NCBI GenBank assembly: GCA_030620045.1
Contig: JAUXAD010000006.1
Location: 1-34,385 of the forward strand
DNA length: 34,385 nt
Direction: 5' to 3'
From: an archaeon
GTDB taxonomy: Archaea > Nanobdellota > Nanobdellia > Pacearchaeales > GW2011-AR1
Part shown: piece by piece, positions 8,819 to 17,952 of the stretch
Position numbering within the stretch: position 1 is the first letter of the stretch
Layout: the number at the start of each line of letters is the position of its first letter
Position numbers and translations under genes: made by a program
The notes under the pieces: model-generated
Told to the model about the DNA's origin: nothing
The model's database searches: none
What the model saw: only the letters and a program-made list of their open reading frames with translations

Positions 8819-9753
8819 TGGTTTCAAAATCAAGCATTGTCTGGACTCTTAAAGAATTAACAACTTGCATAAGACAGAGACAATTAAATAAATATGATGC
8901 AAATATTGGTGTTTCTGGAAATCGTGGTGATGGGAAATCAAGCCTACTTTTTAAAATATTTAATTCTTTTAAGAAAGAAGGATTTAATCAAGAAAAACAC
9001 CAGGAGTATTCTAGAGATAAAATCATATCTCTTTTAGCAAATTATAAATTTAGTTTTTGTTGGGATGATGAAGCAATAAACTCTGGATATAAAAGGGATT
9101 TCCAAAATAAAGGCCAGAAAGATATGATTAAAATAATTACAAATTATAGAGATAATTTTAACATTATTGGTTCTGCTATTCCTTTCTTCTATAGTTTGGA
9201 TAGAGATTTAAGAGAACTTATTTTCCTTCATATACATATTATTGAAAGGGGTATTGCAGTTCTTCTTATGCCTTTAGAAGTATCAATTCATACTACAGAT
9301 CCATGGGATACAAAAATTAACATTAAAATTGAACAACAAGAAAGTAATAGATTGAAAAAAGATCCTCATGCAAAGTTTAGGTATCATAGATTTACAACAT
9401 TTGCAGGTTATCTTTATTTTGGGCCTATGACTCCTAAACAAGAAAAGAGATATATTGAAATAAAGAACAGGAAGAGGAGTTTGTCTTTAGATATTGAAGG
9501 GATTGAACCAACATTAGATTTCAACCAAAAAGTATATAATATATTAATAGAAGGAAAACTAACTAAAGAGGCTTTACAGATAATGTGTTTAGCTGAAGGT
9601 AAGAAGTATAGTGCTGTTGCTACAATGATGAACTCAATGCTTAACGATGCAGGAGAAGAGAGAACCATGACTGAATTCTTCAAAGATAAGAAAGATAAGG
9701 CTTTCCCTAATAAGAATAAGGACCAGATTGATAGTCTTTTGCCTGACCTTTAG
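8818..9753 (+). CDS. P-loop ATPase, possibly Zot/packaging-ATPase-like
   Basis: Walker A GVSGNRGDGKSSL; Walker B-like YKFSFCWDDEA. Confidence 0.75.
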   Translation: MVSKSSIVWTLKELTTCIRQRQLNKYDANIGVSGNRGDGKSSLLFKIFNSFKKEGFNQEKHQEYSRDKIISLLANYKFSFCWDDEAINSGYKRDFQNKGQKDMIKIITNYRDNFNIIGSAIPFFYSLDRDLRELIFLHIHIIERGIAVLLMPLEVSIHTTDPWDTKINIKIEQQESNRLKKDPHAKFRYHRFTTFAGYLYFGPMTPKQEKRYIEIKNRKRSLSLDIEGIEPTLDFNQKVYNILIEGKLTKEALQIMCLAEGKKYSAVATMMNSMLNDAGEERTMTEFFKDKKDKAFPNKNKDQIDSLLPDL

Positions 9754-9888
9754 GGTAATTTTGTTCTAATTATTATTAGGCATTCACTCTTAAAAATTTT
9801 GCTCCCAGAAAATTTAATTATAGGGCCTTAATTTTTTTGTGATCTAACAGCTATCTCTTAGGGCTTTCTCACTTCTTTACTCAACTAA

Positions 9889-9930
9889 TTACTCACTACT
9901 ACCTACTACTCACTACCTACTACTCACTAA
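9889..9930 (+). repeat. about 14-bp tandem repeat (ACTCACTACTACCT-like) upstream of TATA box
   Basis: TTACTCACTACTACCTACTACTCACTACCTACTACTCACTA, followed by TTTATAAAT. Confidence 0.7.
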
Positions 9931-9964
9931 ATAGGTTTATAAATGGAGATTGCCTAATTATTTT

Positions 9965-10405
9965 ATGCGAATGTTATGTTATAAATGCAATCATTCCTGG
10001 ACTTATAAGGGAAAAAATACCGAGGAGGAAGACTATATAACCTGTCCTGGTTGTTATCGTAAGATCCGACTTGGTAAAGCTTTAATAGATGATCTTTCTG
10101 AGCAGGAATTACTTACTAGTTCACCTAAAAAGCGTATGAAAACTACTAGTTTCCCTTTAAAACTACTCACTACTAGTCTTGAAAGAGTTTATTTTCCAGA
10201 TGGGTTTGATTGTTTAGTTCATAAAGATATATCAAAACAATTTAAGGAACTTTTATTAGAGGATTTAGAAGAGGAAGAAATAGAAGAAGTAGAGGATGTG
10301 CAGGAACAAGAATCAGTTATAAGAATACTCCCTCCTAAGTTTGAAATAAGAGTCATCCCAACAGATCCTATTAAAATTTTAGAACATCAGATGAGTTTTT
10401 TATAA
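9965..10405 (+). CDS. zinc-ribbon protein with acidic C terminus
   Basis: CYKCNHSW...ITCPGCYRKIRLGK; TTTATAAAT about 22 nt upstream of this ATG suggests leaderless start (track start 9950 uses TTG). Confidence 0.7.
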   Translation: MRMLCYKCNHSWTYKGKNTEEEDYITCPGCYRKIRLGKALIDDLSEQELLTSSPKKRMKTTSFPLKLLTTSLERVYFPDGFDCLVHKDISKQFKELLLEDLEEEEIEEVEDVQEQESVIRILPPKFEIRVIPTDPIKILEHQMSFL

Positions 10406-10406
10406 A

Positions 10407-10673
10407 ATGTCCCCTATACCACATATTGGAGAATATAAAGAGAAAAAGAATAAAAGCTATTTTAGTTGGTATCTATTAGCTGGTATTATTGGAGTTGCAA
10501 TCTTTTTTTTCTTTCTTATATCTTTTAAGGTCATTGTTGTTGTTGTGGGGTTTGCAATAAAACACTGGATTTATTTTGCGATTGGGGTTTTAGTTCTCTT
10601 GATCTTGATAAGAAAATTAAGAAAAAGTAAAAGAAAGAAGGGGTTTAAAAGACATGAAGATCTCTATAGATAG
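10407..10673 (+). CDS. small membrane protein with two TM segments
   Basis: YLLAGIIGVAIFFFFLISFKVIVVVVGFAIKHWIYFAIGVLVLLILI. Confidence 0.65.
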   Translation: MSPIPHIGEYKEKKNKSYFSWYLLAGIIGVAIFFFFLISFKVIVVVVGFAIKHWIYFAIGVLVLLILIRKLRKSKRKKGFKRHEDLYR

Positions 10674-11550
10674 CTTTGAATCCTGGCTTAGAAATAAAAA
10701 TTTGAAAGAAAGAACTATAGAAGAATACCTCTATTATTTTAATAAGTTCTTGGATAATGTTTTTGATCAGGAAACAGTTTCAAGGTTTTTAGCAAATAAA
10801 TCTCATAGAAATATTGTGGCCAGAAGTTTCCTTATTAATCTTAGAAAGTTTATCTTGGTTAATTATAAGGAATTGGGATTTACAATAGATCAAAGGTTAG
10901 AGGCATCAGAAGTAGAACTTCCAAAGATTACAGGCAGGGCAAAGAAGAGAGAAATAATTCCTTTAAAACTAGAAGAGATTAATCTTTTAGAAAAGCATTT
11001 AGAAACAGAAAAATTAAAGCTTATGCTCTTATGCAGTTATTATGGTGCATTGAGGGTTGGGGAAATGCTGAAGATCAAAGTTATTTCTTTTAATTGGGAA
11101 GACTGGAAAAAAGATATGTCTAAGATAGGGGAATGCAGAGTTTTAGGAAAAGGGGATAAAGAAGGTATTGCTTTTCTTCCAAGTAAGCTTATGGTTAGAA
11201 TTGCTAAATATATAAGGTCTCAGAAGAATTTAGATATTAATTCAACAATCTTTATAAAAAATTATGTGAATCATAAAAGTATTAAATCTGGGGCGACTAC
11301 ATGGCAGAAGAAATTAAGAGAAGCAGGTGTTAAGGCAAAATTAATAAGATTTGATGGAGAAAGAGTTATGATCCCAGAAACATCTGTTCACCCCCATAGA
11401 TTAAGGCATAGCTATGCGTCCTATTTAGTAAATGAGAAAGGTATGGATATTAGGAAAGTTCAGATTTTTCTTAGGCATTCTTCATTAACCAGCACCCAAA
11501 TTTATGTGCATATTGATAGAGAGAAATTGAAGGAAGAGTTAGCCAAGTAA
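10654..11550 (+). CDS. tyrosine recombinase/integrase
   Basis: Catalytic pattern R (GALRVGEML), K (LGKGDKEG), HxxR (HPHRLRHSYASYL), H and Y (LRHSSLTSTQIYVHI); N-terminal SAM-like region. Confidence 0.93.
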   Translation: MKISIDSFESWLRNKNLKERTIEEYLYYFNKFLDNVFDQETVSRFLANKSHRNIVARSFLINLRKFILVNYKELGFTIDQRLEASEVELPKITGRAKKREIIPLKLEEINLLEKHLETEKLKLMLLCSYYGALRVGEMLKIKVISFNWEDWKKDMSKIGECRVLGKGDKEGIAFLPSKLMVRIAKYIRSQKNLDINSTIFIKNYVNHKSIKSGATTWQKKLREAGVKAKLIRFDGERVMIPETSVHPHRLRHSYASYLVNEKGMDIRKVQIFLRHSSLTSTQIYVHIDREKLKEELAK

Positions 11551-11602
11551 TATATCAACTTTACTTAAAGAGTTGCTTAGAATCGTTCTGAGAGCCTGTT
11601 AT

Positions 11603-11722
11603 TTATGTGTAAATTCCTCTCCAGATGAATCCATAGAGCCAGGCAATTATAAGGAGAATTATTACTATCCAAAGAGGGATATTCTTCTCTTTCATTAATT
11701 TTGTAAATGTGCTTTCAGTCAT
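11603..11722 (-). CDS. 39-aa single-TM protein
   Basis: Manual translation MTESTFTKLMKEKNIPLWIVIILLIIAWLYGFIWRGIYT. Confidence 0.45.
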   Translation of the reverse strand: MTESTFTKLMKEKNIPLWIVIILLIIAWLYGFIWRGIYT

Positions 11723-11725
11723 TTT

Positions 11726-11902
11726 TTACTCTCCCTCTTCATCCATTGCTTGAATTGAAGAATGGCAATCCTCCCTAATTGTATCTATAAGTCCCACAAG
11801 TTCATAACCTGTTAAAATATTTGAATATTCATTAAGCAAATTAATTATTTTATCTCTTAATTCATCTGCCTTTTCTCCACTACTTAATTTTATTATTTCC
11901 AT
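11726..11902 (-). CDS. hypothetical 58-aa protein
   Basis: Manual translation MEIIKLSSGEKADELRDKIINLLNEYSNILTGYELVGLIDTIREDCHSSIQAMDEEGE. Confidence 0.45.
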   Translation of the reverse strand: MEIIKLSSGEKADELRDKIINLLNEYSNILTGYELVGLIDTIREDCHSSIQAMDEEGE

Positions 11903-11910
11903 CTTAATTT

Positions 11911-12168
11911 TTAATGCCCTCTAAATTTCAAACCTCTAGTCATCTTCCCACCTGTTTCATTTTTTTTAATTTTCTTCTTTGGTTTTTCAACAAGTTCTAA
12001 ACTACTTTCATCAATAGAAACTTCTTGTTCTGCAGGATTTTTTCCTTTTTCCCATTTTGGAGAAACATTATATTGAACACAACCATTAATAAATTCTGTT
12101 CTTGCTACAACTATTCCTTTGAATCCAGTTATTTTACATCTTACTTCTTTCCCTAATTCAATTTTCAT
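11911..12168 (-). CDS. small phage-type protein (KOW/SH3-like)
   Basis: MKIELGKEVRCKITGFKGIVVARTEFINGCVQYNVSPK resembles a small protein common in tailed phages (lGdkVkDkiTGFeG...GC.qy.v.P). Start moved to the internal ATG. Confidence 0.6.
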   Translation of the reverse strand: MKIELGKEVRCKITGFKGIVVARTEFINGCVQYNVSPKWEKGKNPAEQEVSIDESSLELVEKPKKKIKKNETGGKMTRGLKFRGH

Positions 12169-12169
12169 C

Positions 12170-12292
12170 TTATTTTTTCTTGTAGCTCTCACTGGCTAAT
12201 TTAAGTATTTCTTTTAGAGGTTTACCTTTATTTTCAGGTTTATCTTTTTCTTTTTTAACATGATCAAGCCATGGATTATTTTTTTTTACCAT
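12170..12292 (-). CDS. 40-aa basic protein with NPWLxHVK...LKxA..YKKK motif
   Basis: Manual translation MVKKNNPWLDHVKKEKDKPENKGKPLKEILKLASESYKKK. Confidence 0.5.
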   Translation of the reverse strand: MVKKNNPWLDHVKKEKDKPENKGKPLKEILKLASESYKKK

Positions 12293-12443
12293 TTTGCTTC
12301 TTCCTTACCCCCTTTTTCTTTAATATTTTATTTACTTTCTCTTGTTGATTTTCTATGAGTTTTAACATTCTTTTATTTTCCTTGATAAATTCCTCCTTCA
12401 TCCATTGAAGTTTTTGGAGTTCTTTTGCTTGTTTTTTATTCAT
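12276..12443 (-). CDS. small coiled-coil protein (55 aa)
   Basis: Manual translation MNKKQAKELQKLQWMKEEFIKENKRMLKLIENQQEKVNKILKKKGVRKKQNGKKK. Confidence 0.4.
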   Translation of the reverse strand: MNKKQAKELQKLQWMKEEFIKENKRMLKLIENQQEKVNKILKKKGVRKKQNGKKK

Positions 12444-12640
12444 TTTTTCTTCTTTAACTTTTTAATTTGTTTTTCTAAATAAGATATTTTTTTGCTATAA
12501 TAAAAAAACATATTTGAAGAGGCATTAGCTAATTGAAAAAGATATTTTCCCATATCCCTTAATATTTCATTTTCCTTTTTTAGAGATATTTTGATTTCCT
12601 TTTCCCTTTTTCTTATGCCTTTTGTTATTTCTCTTATCAT
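12440..12640 (-). CDS. small coiled-coil protein
   Basis: 66-aa ORF, Lys/Glu rich, in an operon of overlapping small genes. Confidence 0.4.
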   Translation of the reverse strand: MIREITKGIRKREKEIKISLKKENEILRDMGKYLFQLANASSNMFFYYSKKISYLEKQIKKLKKKK

Positions 12641-12986
12641 CTTTTTTTACTTTCTTTTTATCTTTAGTTTCTTTCTTTTTGGTTTGAGATTTCTCAACAA
12701 TCTTTTTTTGAATTTCTCTTGCTCTCTTAACTTCTTTTTCTTCCACTATAACTACATCCTGGCCTGTTTCATTATCTTTCCCAACTCTAAGATCTAGTTC
12801 TTTTCCCGTATCATAAATTTTTCCATGGGATTTAAGTTTTTCCAGGAGAAGCTCTGGGTTTTTGATAACTTCTTTTATTTTTTTATCTTTATTAAAAATA
12901 TTTGGAAGACGTTTAAAAATAAAACATCCTATTGCAAGACCTACAAGAATACATATTGCTGTTATGATTATTCCTAGTGGAGTCAT
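12567..12986 (-). CDS. membrane-anchored Lys-rich protein
   Basis: N-terminal TM LGIIITAICILVGLAIGCFIF; basic C terminus. Confidence 0.6.
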   Translation of the reverse strand: MTPLGIIITAICILVGLAIGCFIFKRLPNIFNKDKKIKEVIKNPELLLEKLKSHGKIYDTGKELDLRVGKDNETGQDVVIVEEKEVKRAREIQKKIVEKSQTKKKETKDKKKVKKDDKRNNKRHKKKGKGNQNISKKGK

Positions 12987-13300
12987 TTTTTTGAGTTCTT
13001 ATTTAAAAATTCATCTAGTGATTTATTAAGTTTGCCTAATTTAAGAGCTTCAATAATGAACAAAATAAATGCGACAATTACAATCAATGATCCTATACCA
13101 GCCATCATTAAAATTCTATTAACTCCACTATATCTTATCTCAAAAGGTAGAAAAAGTAAAAATGCTACAATTATTAATCCAAGTATTTTTATAATTAACG
13201 AATTTCTCTTTTGAAGAAATATTATATTTCCTAAATTGTATCTTATCTTACTTACATCACTTAATTTCTTAAACTTTATTTCTATTAATTCTTTATTCAT
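12983..13300 (-). CDS. two-TM membrane protein
   Basis: Two hydrophobic segments; overlapping start/stop junctions with both neighbours. Confidence 0.6.
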   Translation of the reverse strand: MNKELIEIKFKKLSDVSKIRYNLGNIIFLQKRNSLIIKILGLIIVAFLLFLPFEIRYSGVNRILMMAGIGSLIVIVAFILFIIEALKLGKLNKSLDEFLNKNSKK

Positions 13301-14025
13301 TTTTTTCTTCTTTTAAATTTAGCAAATATTAAAGGTATGAATGTGACAGCAGGAGTTATTCCACTTCCTCTTGGATTACATGAGTCCATTTTGTCTAAAA
13401 GGTTTGCAATTCCACTTAAAACTCCACTCATATCCCCAACTATCTGCCTCATAAAGTAAATGATTATTACAAAAGAGAAAGTTAATATAATTATATAAAT
13501 AGCAGTTGTGATAACTCCCTGATAAGCTTTCCACCAAGGGGTTGCTTTATCTCTATAATTTCTTTTAATAAATTCTCTTATATTTTCAGAAGCCCAAATC
13601 ATATCTGTATGATCATATTTTAAACCAGCTTTTTCCATATCTTTTCCAATGCTTGTTAATGTGAAATTAACGAGTTCTCTTTTTGTTGTTATGGCAACAT
13701 AGAAAAGGTCTTTTGTAAGTCCTTTTGAAAATCTAGGCAACCACATATCTTTTGATTTTATATAGAAAACCTTTAATCTTGTTCCAGATATTATAATTTC
13801 CTGAGCATTATCCATTGATGTTGGGATAAGATTTCCTTGGACTTCTTCCCACCATCCTATTTTTATTGTTGGAGTTTTCTTCTTCTTCTTCATATGCATC
13901 AAGAAGAAACCTATCCCTGCAACGATTATAACAATAAGCACAATCATTCCTATTGTAAGAAGTTTATCTGCAAGATCCCCAATGTTAAAATTAATTCCAA
14001 AATCTGCTAGACTTATTCCTGCCAT
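13297..14025 (-). CDS. membrane protein (TM - soluble domain - TM)
   Basis: N-terminal LLTIGMIVLIVIIVAGIGFFLMHMKKKKK; later IIILTFSFVIIIYFM. Confidence 0.65.
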   Translation of the reverse strand: MAGISLADFGINFNIGDLADKLLTIGMIVLIVIIVAGIGFFLMHMKKKKKTPTIKIGWWEEVQGNLIPTSMDNAQEIIISGTRLKVFYIKSKDMWLPRFSKGLTKDLFYVAITTKRELVNFTLTSIGKDMEKAGLKYDHTDMIWASENIREFIKRNYRDKATPWWKAYQGVITTAIYIIILTFSFVIIIYFMRQIVGDMSGVLSGIANLLDKMDSCNPRGSGITPAVTFIPLIFAKFKRRKK

Positions 14026-14094
14026 AGAATAAATAAAAGAACTTATACTTTATAAATTTAACTTTTAGAATTTAGATCTAAATCTAATAAAAAT

Positions 14095-14316
14095 TTATCC
14101 CCAGAATGCTTTACTTGCTCTATCTAAAGCACTTGCCCCTTTTCCAAGACCACGTCTTATTTTTGCACGTGGGCTGATTTTAGGTTTAGCTTTTAATCTT
14201 TTTAATTTCTCTTCAAGCTCTTTTCTTTTTACTTCTTCTGCTTCTTCTTTTTTCTTTTTTTCAACATCTTTTATTTCTTTTTCTAGTTCAGATATTGATT
14301 TTGATTTAGACTCCAT
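14095..14316 (-). CDS. small charged coiled-coil protein
   Basis: 73-aa ORF MESKSKSISELEKEIKDVEKKKKEEAEEVKRKELEEKLKRLK. Confidence 0.5.
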   Translation of the reverse strand: MESKSKSISELEKEIKDVEKKKKEEAEEVKRKELEEKLKRLKAKPKISPRAKIRRGLGKGASALDRASKAFWG

Positions 14317-14382
14317 TGTTTTTTTTCTTTGTTTTTTTGTGTTGAAAATAATATAAAAATAAAAAAAATAAAAATGTTTTAC

Positions 14383-14949
14383 TTAGCCAAAGCTTCCTGC
14401 ACCACTTTCTCCTTTACCTTTACCCATGAAAGATTTCCAGAAGAACAAGAATACTGCGACTAGCAATATTAATGTTATTGCAATTCCAAGAGTAGTGAAT
14501 TGAGTTCCAGATTGTCCAGCATAGTCTCCTATAGCGTGTAACGAATCGTTTGCTGTGCTATCAGAAACCATTTCTGCCTCTGTTTTATGATTTGTGCTAT
14601 AACTTACAGTTACATTGCCCCATACAATTGCAGTTGCATTTGTCATAACACCTGCATCAGTAACAGTGGCTTTATCTAGAGCAATAGAAGTTCCATTTGT
14701 TGAGTTCCAAAGTGCAGTTATACTTGCCCCACCTGAATAATTAGATTGAGAGGCTTGTGATAAAGTATACCCAGTAGCATTTATATATGCCCCTGTTTCA
14801 TTGACAGTAGATTGAGTTACATCATCAAGATAATCAGCTCCCCCAAGACTTCCGAAAATGAATGTCATTATTTGCATTCCAAACAAAACTGCTAAAAGTA
14901 CGAAACCTATAAGTGCAAATTCCTTAATGCTTTTTTGCGATGTTCCCAT
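14383..14949 (-). CDS. two-TM capsid-like membrane protein, long paralog
   Basis: TM1 FALIGFVLLAVLFGMQIMTFIFG; eight N-x-S/T sequons; TM2 LGIAITLILLVAVFLFFWKSFMGKGKGE; strong SD (AGGAGGTGAGATAATG). Confidence 0.7.
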   Translation of the reverse strand: MGTSQKSIKEFALIGFVLLAVLFGMQIMTFIFGSLGGADYLDDVTQSTVNETGAYINATGYTLSQASQSNYSGGASITALWNSTNGTSIALDKATVTDAGVMTNATAIVWGNVTVSYSTNHKTEAEMVSDSTANDSLHAIGDYAGQSGTQFTTLGIAITLILLVAVFLFFWKSFMGKGKGESGAGSFG

Positions 14950-15098
14950 TATCTCACCTCCTTTTTAAGCTTTTTTATTAAAATGTTTTTTTGTGATGTT
15001 CTCATTGTTTTTTTCCCAAATTTTATTAAGTAAATATGAACCCTGCAAACATCAGGGTAAAAAAAATAAAAATAATAAATTAAAATTCTTTAGTCTTA

Positions 15099-15434
15099 TC
15101 AGCTAAAGCTTCCTGGTCCGCCTTCTCCTTTACCTTTTCCCATGAAAGATTTCCAGAAGAACAAGAATACTGCAACTAGCAATATTAATGTTATAGCAAT
15201 TCCAAGAGTAGTGAATTGAGTTCCTGATTGTCCAGCATAGTCTCCTATAGCGTGTAACGAATCGTTTTGGATTTCAAGACTTGTATTGTAAGCTTCAGTA
15301 TCAACGGTTAATCCAGAATTCTCTGGGCCGAGGTTTCCAAAAATGAACGTCATTATTTGCATTCCAAACAAAACTGCTAAAAGTACGAAACCTATAAGTG
15401 CAAATTCCTTAATGCTTTTTTGCGATGATCCCAT
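15099..15434 (-). CDS. two-TM capsid-like membrane protein, short paralog
   Basis: Termini nearly identical to 14383-14949, with a short different ectodomain; same SD/leader. Confidence 0.7.
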   Translation of the reverse strand: MGSSQKSIKEFALIGFVLLAVLFGMQIMTFIFGNLGPENSGLTVDTEAYNTSLEIQNDSLHAIGDYAGQSGTQFTTLGIAITLILLVAVFLFFWKSFMGKGKGEGGPGSFS

Positions 15435-15492
15435 TATCTCACCTCCTTTTTAAGCTCTTTTATGAAAATCATAAATAAATTAATTCATAATG

Positions 15493-15512
15493 ATATTTAA
15501 AGGCTTGTAAAC
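15493..15512 (-). promoter_or_regulatory. candidate promoter upstream of the capsid-like tandem genes
   Basis: Minus strand GTTTACAAGCCTTTAAATAT, variant of the 8206/32619 motif; 59 bp upstream of the start at 15434. Confidence 0.45.
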
Positions 15513-15559
15513 AATGTAGTTCTTGTTAACGACGACAATAAAATGAAAAATGATGAAAT

Positions 15560-16030
15560 TTAAATCAAAGATTCAGTATAATTAGGCATAATTAATCTAT
15601 TTCCCTTCTCTAAATTTTGTTTGATTGTGAGCCACTGGTGATTCTCTGGTGCAAAAGCCCATTTAATTTCTTGAGGATTATTGAAATCAAAAAAGCAAAG
15701 AGGGATTATATGATCTATGTGATAATTTTCAATATCTTTCGGAAAAGGTTTTAAATGTTCTATGATTGCTTTCCAATTAATACCATACTCATAAGTAGAT
15801 TTTGTTTTTCCTTTTTTTGAAAAGTATTTAAAAGCCCTTGCTAATGAATTTCTTAATTTACAGATTAAGGCAAAATTTGGGTCTGTCTTTTTTCGTTGTT
15901 TCTGGTATGCAATATTTTTTTCTTTAATTATTTTTTTATTAAGTTGATAATATCCGATGTGGTAATTTTGTTTATCTTGTATCTGTAATGGTGGTCTTTT
16001 TTGCACATCTTCTATTGTAAAATTTACCAT
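15560..16030 (-). CDS. HNH endonuclease-like protein
   Basis: YHIDHIIPLCFFDFNNPQEIKWAFAPENHQWLTIKQNLEKGNRL. Confidence 0.75.
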   Translation of the reverse strand: MVNFTIEDVQKRPPLQIQDKQNYHIGYYQLNKKIIKEKNIAYQKQRKKTDPNFALICKLRNSLARAFKYFSKKGKTKSTYEYGINWKAIIEHLKPFPKDIENYHIDHIIPLCFFDFNNPQEIKWAFAPENHQWLTIKQNLEKGNRLIMPNYTESLI

Positions 16031-16071
16031 TTCTTAAATGCCATACTAAGAATTTTTCTTATTATTTATTT

Positions 16072-16449
16072 TCATTTTCCTTCTGGTTTAATCATAAGTT
16101 TTGCTTTAATTCCTAAAACTTTTTTGGCCTTCTCAAAATAATTAAGAATAAGGATATTTTCATCTTTTTTGATTATCCAATATTCAACTAAATTACTTGT
16201 TGGAAATCTTTTTTTTAATAACTCTGCTCTTACAAAGTCATTTAAAATTTGATTGGCTCGTGCTTGACTTAATTTAAGAAATTCTGATAATTCAGAAGCA
16301 TATACAAAATCATTTTTCCTTGATTTTACACAAATCCAGAAAATAGTCCTAGAGAAATTTATATGATTTATCCTACGATTAATAAATTCTTCTGTATCTG
16401 CTTTGAGGTCATCTAAAAAATCTTCTAATATATCTTCTTCTTCAGCCAT
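16072..16449 (-). CDS. winged-helix DNA-binding protein
   Basis: VYASELSEFLKLSQARANQILNDFVRAELLKKRFPTSNLVEYWII. Confidence 0.55.
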   Translation of the reverse strand: MAEEEDILEDFLDDLKADTEEFINRRINHINFSRTIFWICVKSRKNDFVYASELSEFLKLSQARANQILNDFVRAELLKKRFPTSNLVEYWIIKKDENILILNYFEKAKKVLGIKAKLMIKPEGK

Positions 16450-16629
16450 CTTTTTTTTAAGTTATTCTTCCTTTATTAATTTATTCTTTTGATTAAAGTT
16501 TACAAACCAGTAACTTTCCATTCTATTTTTTGATTTGTTTTAGGTCTTCCTTCAAATTTTGAGAAAAGAGAAATAAGAAAGATAATAAAAAATTTTCTTA
16601 TAGCCCAAAGGAAGTTTAAAGTTGTTAAT

Positions 16630-17376
16630 TTAATTTGCATTTTTAGTTCCTAATTTATGTTTTATTTTCACTCCTATCTTTACTAACTTCTTGTGCAAAT
16701 TAACAAAGTCCCAAAACAATGAGCTTCTGCAATGAAAATCTCTTATTATCTTTTCAAAGTATTCTTTCAATGGATTTTCCTCCCAGATACCGAACTCTTC
16801 AAATTTGAAGTTTTCTTTAAAGAAGAGGAAATTTATCTTGTCTTTTGGTAACATTTTTTTGTAATGCCTACGTGGAACTGAAAATCTTGAATAACCATTT
16901 AGAAAGTGATGTTTCATAAGAAATTTTATCTTATTCCCTTCAATAAAAATAACCCAACGATGATGTGCATTTCCAACATATTTTCTACCTTCAAATCCTT
17001 CCACACCCCTTGATAATTCGTATTTTGGCGAGGGAAATTCTAAATATCCTTTCTTCGCAATCCTATTTATTTCAGAACACAGCCAAATCGGACATCTTAT
17101 ATCCTCAAGAGTATGAGAGCAGAAAACAAAATCGAAAAATTTGTCTGGGAAAGGCAGAGGTTCTCTGTCGCAGACATCTCTTTGAATCCATGTTTTTTTT
17201 GAATAATATTCTTTAGTCTCCTTAATTTGGTGCTTCTTGATTCTTGTTTCGTAAGGAAATATATCTATTACATGAGTTGCACGGTTTAATGTCCCTGCCC
17301 ATCCGCCAATGTCTAAAACTTTATCTCCTTCCTTAATCATACTCAGGATCTTTGGAATGTTTTTTTTGTAAACCAT
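16630..17376 (-). CDS. class I SAM-dependent methyltransferase
   Basis: GDKVLDIGGWAGTLN (motif I), FDFVFCSHTLEDIRCPIWLCSEINRIAKKGYLEFPSP. Confidence 0.75.
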   Translation of the reverse strand: MVYKKNIPKILSMIKEGDKVLDIGGWAGTLNRATHVIDIFPYETRIKKHQIKETKEYYSKKTWIQRDVCDREPLPFPDKFFDFVFCSHTLEDIRCPIWLCSEINRIAKKGYLEFPSPKYELSRGVEGFEGRKYVGNAHHRWVIFIEGNKIKFLMKHHFLNGYSRFSVPRRHYKKMLPKDKINFLFFKENFKFEEFGIWEENPLKEYFEKIIRDFHCRSSLFWDFVNLHKKLVKIGVKIKHKLGTKNAN

Positions 17377-17377
17377 T

Positions 17378-17596
17378 CTAATTTAAATTTTCTGCTTTTT
17401 TATTTAAAATTGTGTTTATTCTTGCGATATTTTTCTTTTCTTCTTTTATCTTAAATCCTACCATTCCTCTTCCAATATTCTTTTTTAATCGTGCTTGTGA
17501 AATGTGGAACTCACATTGTTTTTTTATCTTTAATAATTCTTCTCTTGATTTCTTTCTTAATTCAGATGGTTTTATTTTTATTTTTACCCCTGCCAT
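17378..17596 (-). CDS. L29-like helical small protein
   Basis: MAGVKIKIKPSELRKKSREELLKIKKQCEFHISQARLKKNIGRGMVGFKIKEEKKNIARINTIL resembles the ribosomal protein uL29 helical hairpin pattern; assignment tentative. Confidence 0.4.
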   Translation of the reverse strand: MAGVKIKIKPSELRKKSREELLKIKKQCEFHISQARLKKNIGRGMVGFKIKEEKKNIARINTILNKKAENLN

Positions 17597-17817
17597 TTCA
17601 AATTATTTTTTGTTTTACTTTTTGTTTTAGTGTTTAAATATCTAATTAATTCATCTCTTAATTTTTTTCTATCTTTATGGGTAAAATGTCCACAAGTTTC
17701 CATTATTTTATGTGACAAATTTTTAATCCAGGATTTCTCCAACTGAATCAATCTTTTAAAATCATTGTCTATAATTTCTTTATATTTTTTTAATTCTTCT
17801 TTATTAATAACTTCCAT
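17584..17817 (-). CDS. hypothetical protein
   Basis: 77-aa ORF in the leftward operon. Confidence 0.5.
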   Translation of the reverse strand: MEVINKEELKKYKEIIDNDFKRLIQLEKSWIKNLSHKIMETCGHFTHKDRKKLRDELIRYLNTKTKSKTKNNLKWQG

Positions 17818-17830
17818 TTTAGATTATTTA

Positions 17831-17914
17831 TTACTCGCCAAATGTTTTGCATATCAGCCATCCAATAAAAATAACTGTGAAGATGATTATACCTAATATA
17901 ACTACATCACTCAT
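17831..17914 (-). CDS. 27-aa single-TM peptide
   Basis: Manual translation MSDVVILGIIIFTVIFIGWLICKTFGE. Confidence 0.35.
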   Translation of the reverse strand: MSDVVILGIIIFTVIFIGWLICKTFGE

Positions 17915-17952
17915 TTAATTTATCTCCTTGTTTTTTTGTTAGTTTCATTTAT

